Both the position numbers and the translations under genes were made by a program. Shown piece by piece: positions 7,890 through 15,375 of a stretch of 33,910 nucleotides of DNA (its first letter is position 1; the number at the start of each line of letters is the position of its first letter). The stretch covers positions 1-33,910 of the forward strand of contig JASLDG010000044.1 of assembly GCA_030146045.1 (NCBI GenBank), written 5' to 3'. The notes under the pieces were generated by a model that was given only the letters and a program-made list of their open reading frames with translations, was not told where the DNA came from and searched no databases. Origin of the DNA: Candidatus Saccharimonadales bacterium. Lineage in GTDB: Bacteria; Patescibacteriota; Saccharimonadia; Saccharimonadales; Saccharimonadaceae.

Positions 7890-9299
7890 ATGGCAAGAAA
7901 AACGTATCCTATTGTCGATGTCACACTCGACCGCATTGTTGGCGGCGGGCAGACGCTCGGCACACTTGAAGATGGTAAGAAAATTTTTGTATGGGGCGGA
8001 CTCCCTGGTGAGCGTGTCCGTGTACAAACAACCAAGAAAAAGAGCAGCTATAACGAAGGGGTAGTTATAGAGGTGATTGAGACATCAAAAAACCGCGTTG
8101 CACCTCGCGACCCGGAGAGCTATATTAGCACCAGTCCGTGGCAAATCATGACATTTGATGCCGAAGCGCACTACAAGGCCGCGCTGATTGAAGAAGCTTT
8201 CGAGCTCCACGATATCGTCTTGCCTGAAGCAATCGAGGTCTGGAGCGACGGGCGAGAGTATGAATATCGTAACAAAGTCGAATACAGCTGGTGGTGGGAT
8301 AAAGAAGCCGAAACGATCGACCTGGCGTTTTTCCGCCGTGGCACTAAGGGCAAGATATCGGTCGAGGGCACCAGCCTGGCGCGTCCCGAGATCGACGAGA
8401 CTGCCCATGCCGTCCGCGATATTTTGCGTGCGCGACATACTAATGGCTTCGACCTCAAAACTGTTATGATCCGAGCCAATCAGGCAGGGAAGACGGTCTT
8501 CCAACTCTATCTCAAGGCTGAAGAATTTGATGATTTTACAGAAACAGAACGTGCCACGCTACCATCACATACCCAAGGCTACGAAATTATCCATTCCAAC
8601 CCCAAAAGCCCGGCCAGCGTCATCACCAAACGTCTCCATAGCTACGGCGATATCGTCCTCAGCGACACGGTGTACGGTGTGCCATTCCACTACGCTACCG
8701 AAGGTTTTTTCCAGATTAATCTGCCGGTATACGAACAGGCACTGCGTGATATGGAGCAGTGGATCACAGGGAAGAGTCAACCTATCAACCCTTCGCACGC
8801 CGACTTGACCCTGCCGACACCGTCAGGTGTGGCACACGAGGCGAGCGAAGCGGTTGGTAGTGTTGACGACTGCAATAGCAAAGTCGTCGACCTCTACAGT
8901 GGTGTTGGCACTATCGGCCTCACTATTGGCGGCCCAGATATCACCCTTGTCGAGCTCAACGAACATGCCGTCCGCGAAATGGAGCGCAATATTGCTGCGC
9001 TTGGTCGCGTCGCCGAAGCCAAACCCGTCCTCGCCGCCAGCGAACAAGCACTCGAATATATTACAGGTGACGCCACAATTATTGTCGATCCGCCACGCGC
9101 TGGCCTCCATCAAGATGTTGTCGACCGCCTGCTTGACGTGCAACCCGACCGCATCATCTACCTCAGCTGCAATCCTGTTACCCAAGCCCGCGACGTCGCC
9201 CGCCTCGCCGAGGTCTACGGCATACGCGCACATAAAGGCTACAATTTCTTCCCACGCACGCCTCATATTGAGCATCTGGTTATTCTTGACAAGAAATAA
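7890..9299 (+). CDS. RNA (uracil-C5)-methyltransferase, TrmA/RlmD family
   Basis: A 469-residue SAM-dependent RNA m5U methyltransferase. The N-terminal TRAM domain (about 1-60, with GEDGKKIFVWGGLPGERVRV-type residues) is followed by a central domain and a Rossmann methyltransferase domain. Motifs seen are FFQINLPVYEQAL, DLYSGVGTIGL (SAM binding, about residue 332), VDPPRAGL, and YLSCNPVTQARD with the catalytic Cys427. The C-terminal FFPRTPHIEHLVIL is a family hallmark. Two oddities: the four Fe-S cysteines of RlmD-type enzymes are absent (the region reads YISTSPWQIM), and about 35 low-complexity residues (roughly 292-328) are inserted between FQINLPVYEQALRDMEQW and the SAM motif. The target (tRNA U54 or 23S rRNA) cannot be assigned. 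The near-leaderless promoter fixes the start. Confidence 0.88.
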   Translation: MARKTYPIVDVTLDRIVGGGQTLGTLEDGKKIFVWGGLPGERVRVQTTKKKSSYNEGVVIEVIETSKNRVAPRDPESYISTSPWQIMTFDAEAHYKAALIEEAFELHDIVLPEAIEVWSDGREYEYRNKVEYSWWWDKEAETIDLAFFRRGTKGKISVEGTSLARPEIDETAHAVRDILRARHTNGFDLKTVMIRANQAGKTVFQLYLKAEEFDDFTETERATLPSHTQGYEIIHSNPKSPASVITKRLHSYGDIVLSDTVYGVPFHYATEGFFQINLPVYEQALRDMEQWITGKSQPINPSHADLTLPTPSGVAHEASEAVGSVDDCNSKVVDLYSGVGTIGLTIGGPDITLVELNEHAVREMERNIAALGRVAEAKPVLAASEQALEYITGDATIIVDPPRAGLHQDVVDRLLDVQPDRIIYLSCNPVTQARDVARLAEVYGIRAHKGYNFFPRTPHIEHLVILDKK

Positions 9300-9397
9300 C
9301 TCTCAAGACCGACGACATACATCTTCACCCTCTAGAGCGCGAAGTCCAACTCACAAGAAGCAGCTCCGCCCCTTGAGAAAGAAGAGAGAAGTTGCTT

Positions 9398-9889
9398 TTA
9401 TGAGCTCGTTTTAATACGGCGATAGGTAAACTTCGCCGCCACGCGCCAGCCACTGCTTACATCGGTGTCAAATTGCTTAATTTCACCATCGATCACTTCA
9501 TGGATTTGCACCAGAGCAGGGTTGTATGGTGCCAACGTGCGATAAAAAATAATATCTTCCGCCGATGGGTTGCGGCGAGCAGGAAAAACTTCTTTAAACC
9601 GTGCACGGCCAATCTCATCAAAATAGTCAACCGTATCTTTTGGCGGTACAAAGAGCTCCGGTTTGAGCCCCATACGTGTTACGATCTTTTTCACATCGCC
9701 CAGCGTCTGTTTCGAACGTGCGGTGATATAAACGAAAAGTTGCTTTTTCGTCGTGAGAATAACAGTAGCAGTTGCCGTATGACTCACAGGGAGCGCGCGG
9801 GCAATGACTTTGTCAATTTCAAACCGAACCCCAAATTGTTCTTTGGCGTTCTTCTCGATAGCAATATCGTCATAAATCGAATCGTTCAT
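9398..9889 (-). CDS. Conserved-looking hypothetical protein
   Basis: I do not recognise this 163-residue protein. It has mixed alpha/beta character with alternating hydrophobic strands (ATATVILTTKKQLFVYITA, SGWRVAAKFTYRRIK), no signal peptide and no membrane segment. The central motif DYFDEIGRARFKEVFPARRNPSAEDIIFYRTLAPYNPALV looks structured. Two starts are possible, GTG at 9898 or ATG at 9889, neither with a good Shine-Dalgarno. A TGATAC-like -10 just upstream suggests another leaderless gene. It is convergent with the methyltransferase (98-nt gap holding nothing I recognise) and divergent from the stalk-protein gene. Confidence 0.6.
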   Translation of the reverse strand: MNDSIYDDIAIEKNAKEQFGVRFEIDKVIARALPVSHTATATVILTTKKQLFVYITARSKQTLGDVKKIVTRMGLKPELFVPPKDTVDYFDEIGRARFKEVFPARRNPSAEDIIFYRTLAPYNPALVQIHEVIDGEIKQFDTDVSSGWRVAAKFTYRRIKTSS

Positions 9890-9920
9890 GAATGACACTA
9901 GTGTATCACAAACCTATTCA

Positions 9921-9949
9921 TTGATAAATAGTCTAGTTTATGTTATAAT
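9921..9949 (+). promoter_or_regulatory. Strong sigma70-type promoter
   Basis: TTGATA (9921-9926), 17-nt spacer, TATAAT (9944-9949), with TG one base before the -10 hexamer. It lies upstream of the stalk-protein gene; the leader holds the inverted repeat ATGGCG-7nt-CGCCAT (9955-9973). Confidence 0.75.
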
Positions 9950-9994
9950 GGATCCATGGCGGTACTCTCGCCATCTTACAGAAGGGGACTCGCG

Positions 9995-10237
9995 ATGTCT
10001 GGAACATTCGTGCGAGGTGTGCTTGTTGGCATTTTGCTGGTCGGTGGCCTTGGTGTACTGGCCGGCTGGTACCTCACGAACGGCATCAACGATGGCTGGC
10101 AAAAGACACCGTCCTCGTTCACGCCCGCTCCAACAATAATGCCAACGACAACGATCCCGACGGGATCACGCACCACGCCCAGTACACCGGTATCAGATCC
10201 GCCCATCACCACCATCACGGTGCCACCGATCGGATAA
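9995..10237 (+). CDS. Small membrane-anchored Pro/Thr-rich protein
   Basis: An 80-residue protein. The N-terminal VRGVLVGILLVGGLGVLAGWYL forms one transmembrane helix or uncleaved signal anchor. The remainder is a low-complexity tail rich in Pro, Thr and Ser (TPAPTIMPTTTIP, TTPSTPVSDPP), resembling the extended stalk of surface proteins. The start at 9995 is chosen because GAAGGGGA lies 7 nt before it; an in-frame ATG at 9956 falls almost on the predicted transcript start. It is GC-richer than the flanking genes. A strong promoter, a leader hairpin and an 18-bp 3' hairpin make it a self-contained unit. Function is unknown; presentation outside the cell is inferred. Confidence 0.6.
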   Translation: MSGTFVRGVLVGILLVGGLGVLAGWYLTNGINDGWQKTPSSFTPAPTIMPTTTIPTGSRTTPSTPVSDPPITTITVPPIG

Positions 10238-10252
10238 GGAGCCGCTCGCCCC

Positions 10253-10294
10253 AGCGGGGTTTCTGCGCATCAAACCATGCGCAGAAACCCCGCT
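10253..10294 (+). terminator. Perfect 18-bp hairpin after the stalk protein
   Basis: Stem of 18 perfect base pairs (starting AGCGGGGTTTCTGC) with a 6-nt loop (CAAACC). The following bases are only modestly T-rich (CTTACTATTT), so it may act as an mRNA 3' stabiliser as well as a terminator. Confidence 0.7.
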
Positions 10295-10324
10295 CTTACT
10301 ATTTACAGCCCTCATAACCCACCG

Positions 10325-10330
10325 TATACT
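10325..10330 (+). promoter_or_regulatory. -10 box of the SGNH hydrolase gene
   Basis: TATACT at 10325-10330, with the GGGAGG Shine-Dalgarno of the next gene about 15 nt downstream. No clear -35 element was seen. Confidence 0.4.
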
Positions 10331-10360
10331 AAAAATACCTAAAAGGGAGGGTATATCTCA

Positions 10361-11281
10361 ATGAAAAGAGTTCATACATCAGTGCAGCGATTCATTGCGA
10401 GCGGAGTGCTTGCGTTTGTTGCAGCGGTTTCAATCGGCACAAGCGCAGGTGCTGTCGCGCCGCCAAGTGGATCCACCTATGTTGCATTAGGCGATTCATT
10501 TAGTTCAGGTGCGGGATCAGGCATTGTCCCTGGGGTACCTGTCGAGAACCAAGCCGTCTATGACCCGTTGACAAATACAACGACCAACCAATGTCTCCGT
10601 TCAAGCAAATCATATCCGGTCAAATTAAGCACACAATATAGCCTTGTACTCAAAAATGTATCGTGCGCCGGCGCCACAACAAGCTCGCTTCTTATCACGG
10701 GGCAGTTTGGCGAACCAGCCCAAATCGGAAGTGTCACGAGCGACACAAAGCTTGTCACACTCACTATCGGTGGTAATGATATCGGGTTTGTCGATGTTGT
10801 TTCGTGTATCGTGACGTCCGAGTGTAGTGCAAGTTCAGCCGCCATCACTACGTCGAATACACAGCTCGCAGCGTTGCCAGCTAAACTTGATACCGTCCTG
10901 AATGAGATAAAAAGCCGTGCACCAGCGGCCCACATCGCTATCGCCGGCTACCCGCAAATTGTCCCTCATTACGGTCAGCCGGCACTCGGGTGCCGCCCAT
11001 GGCTTTCATGGAATGAGCAGCGTGTCGCCAACGACATGGAAAACACGCTCAACGCGACTATCGCGGCAGCCGCAACTCGCGCCGGCGCTACCTACGTTGA
11101 CCCAGCCGCAGCCGGATCACCATTCCTCAAACGAGACCTCGTAGGTCTTACAACTGACGCCTGTTCACTCAGCGCTGGTCGTCAAATCAACGGTATTCGT
11201 GTCGATTTCAACGCTGGGTCATTCCACCCGAACGCGTATGGCCAGCAATCCTATCAGACATTGTTTAGCGCCGCACTATAA
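10361..11281 (+). CDS. Secreted SGNH/GDSL hydrolase
   Basis: A 306-residue exported esterase/lipase-type hydrolase. A Sec signal peptide (about 1-31, cleavage near SAGA) precedes the SGNH blocks. Block I is YVALGDSFSSG with Ser46. Block II is around VSCAGATTSS. Block III is IGGNDIGF with Asn139. Block V is SFHPNAYGQ with His289. Paired cysteines (QC78, SC102 and later C149/C155) fit the disulfide-stabilised actinobacterial/Streptomyces esterase group. Likely substrates are acyl esters of lipids or cell-wall components, but specificity is not visible. The Shine-Dalgarno is GGGAGG. Base composition is close to the core genes, so if it came from an actinobacterium it has had time to adapt. Confidence 0.85.
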   Translation: MKRVHTSVQRFIASGVLAFVAAVSIGTSAGAVAPPSGSTYVALGDSFSSGAGSGIVPGVPVENQAVYDPLTNTTTNQCLRSSKSYPVKLSTQYSLVLKNVSCAGATTSSLLITGQFGEPAQIGSVTSDTKLVTLTIGGNDIGFVDVVSCIVTSECSASSAAITTSNTQLAALPAKLDTVLNEIKSRAPAAHIAIAGYPQIVPHYGQPALGCRPWLSWNEQRVANDMENTLNATIAAAATRAGATYVDPAAAGSPFLKRDLVGLTTDACSLSAGRQINGIRVDFNAGSFHPNAYGQQSYQTLFSAAL

Positions 11282-11298
11282 CTTGTCATAGCACCAAC

Positions 11299-11332
11299 GA
11301 CACGCCCCGATGATATCACCGGGGCGTGTTTT
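11299..11332 (+). terminator. Rho-independent terminator of the SGNH hydrolase gene
   Basis: ACACGCCCCG / CGGGGCGTGT stem with a 10-nt loop followed by TTTT. The promoter of the helicase gene begins only a few bases further on. Confidence 0.85.
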
Positions 11333-11339
11333 CATGTTG

Positions 11340-11352
11340 TACAATAGAGAGA
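11340..11352 (+). promoter_or_regulatory. -10 promoter, leaderless start
   Basis: TACAAT (11340-11345) lies 7 nt before the ATG at 11353. The upstream -35 region is inside the preceding terminator. The predicted transcript starts at or next to the start codon. Confidence 0.5.
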
Positions 11353-14300
11353 ATGGATTTTGACACTCGGTACAAAAAATTGAACACTGCTCAACGCCAA
11401 GCAGTCGATCAGATAGACGGGCCCGTTATGGTAATAGCTGGCCCTGGTACTGGCAAAACCGAGCTTCTCAGTATGCGCGCGGCCAATATCTTGCGTCGAT
11501 CCGATACCTTGCCAGAATCAATCCTCTGCCTTACGTTTACCGAGAGCGGAGCGGCAGCCATGCGTCAACGCCTCAGTGAAATCATTGGCAAAGATGCCTA
11601 TAAAATCGCTATTCATACCTTCCATAGTTTCGGCAGCGACATCATAGCCAAGCATCGCGAGTTTTTCTATCGGGGTGCCGAGTTTAAACCAGCCGACGAA
11701 CTCACTGTCTATGGCATCATGACTGGCATATTCCAAGAGCTGCCGCACTCACATCCGCTTGCGTCACGCTTTGGCGATGAATTTACGTATCTCAAAAGTA
11801 CCCTCAACACCATCTCTGACATCAAGCGCGCCGGTCTCACGAGTGCCCAGCTGCGTCAGGTTGTTGATCACACCGCACACGCAGTCGGCGCTATCGATAC
11901 TATCCTGGCACCCATCTTTGCTTCTGGCATTAAAAAGGGAACTACGGCTGAGTCGCTTGCTCCCGCTGTTGATCAGATTCGTGCCATCGCTTCACCGATT
12001 GGTGTGCCGAATTTTGCGCCGCTTGCCGAGCTTATCGCCGATAGCCTTGAAACGGCACTCGACGAATCAGCTGCTGCGAATGGAACAACCAAGCCTATCA
12101 CCGCGTGGCGTAATCGTTGGCTCAAAAAAAATAATCGCGGTGAGTTTGAGTGCAAAGCCGGCGCTCAAACTATTAAGTTAGCAGGTGTGTGTGATCTTTA
12201 CGAACAGTATCGTATCCACATGGAAGCAGCTCGACTCTATGACTTTGACGACATGATTATCCGTGTGGTCCAAGCAATGGAAAAGCAAGACGAGCTTCGT
12301 TTCGACCTTCAGGAAACATTCCAATATATTATGGTAGACGAGTTCCAGGACACCAACCTTGCACAACTTCGTATCGTGCAGCTTTTGGCAGATAATCCAG
12401 TAAACGAAGGGCGCCCAAACGTATTGGTCGTCGGTGATGATGATCAAGCAATCTATAGCTTCCAAGGTGCCGAAATTGGCAATATCGTCGGCTTTCAAGA
12501 TACCTATCCAAGTGCCATACGGATTCCGCTCATCGAAAATTATCGCTCAACTGCCCAGATTCTCACCCCAGGACGCGAAGTCATTACGCAAGCGAATGAC
12601 CGCCTCGAAACACGATTTACAGGTCTCGACAAAACACTCGTGCCGCACGTCACCGATACGACAAGTACAACACTCCTCGTTGCATGTGAAAGTAGCGACG
12701 ATGAGCGGCAGTATATCGCCCGGCATATCGCTGATCGTATTGCCGAAGGTACCACGCCCGATAGTATCGCCGTCTTAGCACGCAAACATAGCGAGCTTGA
12801 GGCGCTGCTGCCGTATCTTGCCAAGCAGCATGTGAGCGTGAACTATGAGCGGCGCGATAATGTATTAGAACTCCCCGTTATCGTACAGCTTGAGCATGTC
12901 GCTACACTCATAGCCGCACTCGCCACCGGAGACCTCGACCAAGCAAATGCTTTACTGCCCGTATTCTTAGCGCATCCTGCATGGGACATTGCGCCTGAAT
13001 CGATATGGCGCCTGAGTCTCAACGCTAAAAACAGCCATATCTCGTGGCTCGAAGCCATGAGCACACAGCCAGAGTTTGCGAAACTTCATACCTGGCTGAT
13101 TGAAACAGCAGCGCAGTCGCTCACACAGCCGCTGGAGCGTATCATCGACACGCTTATCGGAGTTCCACCGCGCGACCATGAGCCAGCTCCTTCATTTACA
13201 TCGCCTCTCTATACTTTTTATTTCTCTGAGAAAAAGCTTCAGCTGCACCCTGATGAATATCTCGTCTATCTCGAAGCTCTCCGAACCATCCGGGCGCGCC
13301 TTCGGGACTATCAGCCACAAGAAGAACCTCGTCTTACCTCGTTCCTTGCATTTATTCAGCTCCATCGCTCGCTCGGAAGTACGATTACCAGCCTCCGTCC
13401 GCGTGCCGAACAGCTGTCTGGTGCCATTCATCTTATGACCGCACATAAATCAAAGGGGCTCGAATTTGACCATGTCTATCTTTGCGGAGCAGTCGATACT
13501 AATTGGGGAGAACGTGTCGCCAGTCCGCCACGGTTAATTTCGTACCCTGACAATATGCCGCTCGCCGCCTCAAATGGCTCACTCGACGAGCGTATACGGC
13601 TCTTTTTCGTCGCGATGACCCGCGCACGAAAACACCTTACTATCAGTTACGCCAAACACGACGATGCAAACAAAGACACGCTACCAGCGAGTTTCTTGAC
13701 CGCCACCTCACTCACGCCCACTACCATCACACCTGCGCACACCATCGAACACATTGCCGAAGAGCTCGAGACTGCTTGGTACCAACCACTTGCTCATCTT
13801 AACCCAGACCATACCATGCAGGAACTACTCGCCCCAACACTTGAACGATATCGCCTGAGTGCAACACACGTTGGTGCCTTTCTTGATGTGACACGTGGCG
13901 GCCCCCGGATGTTCCTACTCGATCAACTGCTGCGTTTTCCATCACACAAAGGCCCGCAAGCCGCCTATGGCACCGCTATACATGCTACCCTCCAGCGCAT
14001 TCACCAACATCTCAGCGCCACCGAACGACACCTTCCGCTTGAAGATATTTTACAGAGCTATCAGCACGCGCTTGAACAACAATATCTGCCCAAAAATGAG
14101 TTTGAAATGTATCTTGAGAAGGGTAGTCAGGCGCTCGAAGCGTTCCTCGAGCATCACTATGGCACATTCACACCCGCACAAAAACCCGAGCTCGATTTTG
14201 CGTCGGAACATGTCCAAATTGGCGATGTTCGCCTGACCGGTAAGCTCGATGTGGTCGATATTAACAAATCCGACAAAACAATCATCGTGACTGATTACAA

Positions 14301-14646
14301 AACAGGTAAGCCAGCCCACACCTGGAAGGGGAGTGCTGACTACGAAAAAGCCAAACTCCATCGGTACCGTCAACAACTCCTCTTCTATAAACTCCTGGTT
14401 GAACATTCGTCGAGCTTTTCGGGTTATACCGTCGATCGTGGCATCTTGCAGTTTGTCGAACCTGATACAAGCGGAGTCGTCCCGTCGCTCGAAACCTCAT
14501 TCACCAGCGATGACATCGAGCGCTTTACCCGCCTCATCACCAAAATCTGGCATCATATCACCATGCTCGATTTCCCTGACACCTCGCACTATCCCGATAC
14601 CTATGCTGGCATCGTAGCTTTTGAACGTGATTTACTTGACGAATAG
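11353..14646 (+). CDS. UvrD/PcrA-type helicase with C-terminal PD-(D/E)XK nuclease
   Basis: A 1097-residue superfamily 1A helicase-nuclease. Walker A is AGPGTGKTELL (about residue 30), motif II is VDEFQDTN, motif III is GDDDQAIYSFQGA, then ENYRST, HLMTAHKSKGLEFDHVY and FVAMTRARKHL. The C-terminal ~250 residues contain TGKLDVVD and VTDYKTGK, followed by YRQQLLFYKLLVE. This is the D-x(n)-D-Y-K signature of the RecB-like nuclease domain of AddA/AddB-type enzymes, without visible Fe-S cysteines. It probably resects DNA ends for recombination or replication repair. The long form beginning at 11326 is rejected because it would start inside the terminator; the -10 box 7 nt before 11353 supports this start. 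No AddB/RecC partner is adjacent. Confidence 0.9.
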   Translation: MDFDTRYKKLNTAQRQAVDQIDGPVMVIAGPGTGKTELLSMRAANILRRSDTLPESILCLTFTESGAAAMRQRLSEIIGKDAYKIAIHTFHSFGSDIIAKHREFFYRGAEFKPADELTVYGIMTGIFQELPHSHPLASRFGDEFTYLKSTLNTISDIKRAGLTSAQLRQVVDHTAHAVGAIDTILAPIFASGIKKGTTAESLAPAVDQIRAIASPIGVPNFAPLAELIADSLETALDESAAANGTTKPITAWRNRWLKKNNRGEFECKAGAQTIKLAGVCDLYEQYRIHMEAARLYDFDDMIIRVVQAMEKQDELRFDLQETFQYIMVDEFQDTNLAQLRIVQLLADNPVNEGRPNVLVVGDDDQAIYSFQGAEIGNIVGFQDTYPSAIRIPLIENYRSTAQILTPGREVITQANDRLETRFTGLDKTLVPHVTDTTSTTLLVACESSDDERQYIARHIADRIAEGTTPDSIAVLARKHSELEALLPYLAKQHVSVNYERRDNVLELPVIVQLEHVATLIAALATGDLDQANALLPVFLAHPAWDIAPESIWRLSLNAKNSHISWLEAMSTQPEFAKLHTWLIETAAQSLTQPLERIIDTLIGVPPRDHEPAPSFTSPLYTFYFSEKKLQLHPDEYLVYLEALRTIRARLRDYQPQEEPRLTSFLAFIQLHRSLGSTITSLRPRAEQLSGAIHLMTAHKSKGLEFDHVYLCGAVDTNWGERVASPPRLISYPDNMPLAASNGSLDERIRLFFVAMTRARKHLTISYAKHDDANKDTLPASFLTATSLTPTTITPAHTIEHIAEELETAWYQPLAHLNPDHTMQELLAPTLERYRLSATHVGAFLDVTRGGPRMFLLDQLLRFPSHKGPQAAYGTAIHATLQRIHQHLSATERHLPLEDILQSYQHALEQQYLPKNEFEMYLEKGSQALEAFLEHHYGTFTPAQKPELDFASEHVQIGDVRLTGKLDVVDINKSDKTIIVTDYKTGKPAHTWKGSADYEKAKLHRYRQQLLFYKLLVEHSSSFSGYTVDRGILQFVEPDTSGVVPSLETSFTSDDIERFTRLITKIWHHITMLDFPDTSHYPDTYAGIVAFERDLLDE

Positions 14647-14664
14647 CTAAAAATGCGATACGAT
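14636..14664 (+). promoter_or_regulatory. Candidate promoter of the RNA region
   Basis: TTGACG, 17-nt spacer, TACGAT, overlapping the last codons of the helicase gene. It would start transcription near 14671, just upstream of the structured RNA region. The -10 is weak. Confidence 0.4.
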
Positions 14665-14670
14665 ACTAGT

Positions 14671-14905
14671 TGTGCGTGTGTTGTACACGGCGATACTTGG
14701 GAGAAAAATAGCGTTATATCGAGTTCTTCCGCGTGTCGCCTTGTATAAGCACGACGCTCTTTAACAGAGATAGTGTAAACACGGCCACGCAGGTATGCGA
14801 GTAGTAGTGTGTCAATGATTCGCTCTTGGCAAGCTATGATGGCCGTGTGGCCAACTTGCGTGCGGTAGGATAAATGGAATGGTTTAGGGATTCGTTTATC
14901 CTACC
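14671..14905 (+). ncRNA. Candidate structured RNA / structured 5' leader of the tRNA-like gene
   Basis: No ORF of note. Several pairings are visible. One is a two-part stem: GGCGATAC with GTGTCGCC, and inside it GGGAGAA with TTCTTCC, including G-U pairs (about 14689-14740). The second is ACACGGCCA (14779-14787) with TGGCCGTGT (14840-14848). The third is CACGCAGGT (14786-14794) with ACTTGCGTG (14854-14862). The second and third pairings interlock, giving a pseudoknot or two alternative states. Finally an 11-bp hairpin GGTAGGATAAA / TTTATCCTACC (14864-14905) ends 4 nt before the tRNA-like gene. It lacks hallmarks of tmRNA, RNase P RNA or SRP RNA. Boundaries are inferred. Confidence 0.45.
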
Positions 14906-14909
14906 AAGA

Positions 14910-14983
14910 CGGGGTGTGGCGCAGCCTGGTAGCGCGTCGCCCTTCAGGGGCGAAGGTCGTAGGTTCAAATCCTGCTACCCCGA
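14910..14983 (+). tRNA. tRNA-like gene with UCA (UGA-reading) anticodon
   Basis: Full cloverleaf of 74 nt. Acceptor is CGGGGTG/TACCCCG (last pair G-U). Positions 8-9 are TG, the D-stem is GCGC/GCGC, the anticodon stem is TCGCC/GGCGA with loop CTTCAGG, giving anticodon TCA (14944-14946). The T-arm is GTAGG-TTCAAAT-CCTGC and the discriminator is A, followed by CGG rather than an encoded CCA. The body (C1-G72, A73, D-arm and T-arm) closely resembles proline tRNA, but the G35/G36 recognised by ProRS are absent. It also shares variable-region features with initiator tRNA. It is not built like tRNA-Sec. It could be an opal suppressor, a tRNA reading UGA with an unknown amino acid, or a non-translational tRNA-like RNA. 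Confidence 0.75.
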
Positions 14984-15038
14984 CGGGGCGCCCCCATACC
15001 TTCTATCCTTGCGAGGGTAGAAGGTCGGGGCGTGCCCG
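14984..15038 (+). terminator. Long GC-rich hairpin after the tRNA-like gene
   Basis: Outer arms CGGGGCGCCCC / GGGGCGTGCCCG with a small internal loop, and an 11-bp inner stem ACCTTCTATCC / GGGTAGAAGGT with a 6-nt loop. It abuts the tRNA 3' end. There is no T-run, so it may be a processing signal or leader structure of the next ORF rather than a simple terminator. Confidence 0.55.
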
Positions 15039-15066
15039 CCACTGTTCGAAGTTGATCCAACGAGTT

Positions 15067-15083
15067 CACCTGAGGAGGTGACA
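15067..15083 (+). promoter_or_regulatory. Strong Shine-Dalgarno inside a small hairpin
   Basis: AGGAGGTGA, close to a full anti-SD match, 5 nt before the ATG at 15086. CACCT (15068-15072) can pair with AGGTG (15076-15080), hiding part of the Shine-Dalgarno in a 5-bp hairpin. Confidence 0.5.
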
Positions 15084-15085
15084 TT

Positions 15086-15235
15086 ATGTACGATCACGAA
15101 CGTCGGGCGTGCAACACCGACCCGAAGTATCGCACAGCCGAGCAGCAGCAAATCGTCGACAAGCTCACGCGCGCTGGCAACCAGGAGGCCAAGAACCTCG
15201 ACTTCAAGGCCAGCGGCAAGCGTACCGGATGGTAA
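15086..15235 (+). CDS. 49-residue basic/polar protein, unknown
   Basis: ATG to TAA, 49 codons, starting MYDHERRACN and ending GKRTGW. It is highly charged, predicted mainly helical in the middle (AEQQQIVDKLTRAGNQEAKNL), has one Cys and has neither signal peptide nor membrane segment. Codon use is GC-rich at third positions, unlike the core genes and like the other accessory cassettes in the window. Reality is supported by the near-perfect Shine-Dalgarno at ideal spacing and by an 11-bp hairpin 11 nt after the stop. It lies just after the UCA tRNA-like gene and may share its transcript. Function is unknown. Confidence 0.6.
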   Translation: MYDHERRACNTDPKYRTAEQQQIVDKLTRAGNQEAKNLDFKASGKRTGW

Positions 15236-15246
15236 CACCACCTCAT

Positions 15247-15284
15247 GGGCAGCGCGAGGGTACGGGGATAGCTTCGCGCTGCCC
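15247..15284 (+). terminator. Hairpin after the 49-residue ORF
   Basis: GGGCAGCGCGA / TCGCGCTGCCC, 11 bp, 16-nt loop. No T-run follows directly. The placement 11 nt after the stop codon fits a 3' end structure. The rest of 15285-15375 holds the leader of the next gene and nothing else I recognise. Confidence 0.55.
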
Positions 15285-15375
15285 TCCGGGGCGCAATAAC
15301 CAACCAAAGCACTATCTCTGTGCTTTACCAATTTTCATATCGCGTATGTGAGTATTGTTAAAGTAAAGGAGAATC

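Noticed and set aside
9299..9397. Bidirectional terminator between the methyltransferase and the hypothetical gene
   Set aside because: Only weak imperfect pairings (CTCAAG/CTTGTGAG-like) without a T-run; not supportable as a terminator.
14671..14983. tmRNA, RNase P RNA or SRP RNA
   Set aside because: No tag ORF with an ALAA-type end, no RNase P core sequences, no SRP tetraloop motif; the tRNA part is a complete cloverleaf rather than a split tRNA-like domain.
14910..14983. Selenocysteine tRNA or reassignment of UGA to a sense codon
   Set aside because: The acceptor and variable arms have normal length, and conserved genes here use TGG for Trp and stop at TGA at their expected ends, with no in-frame TGA interrupting conserved domains.
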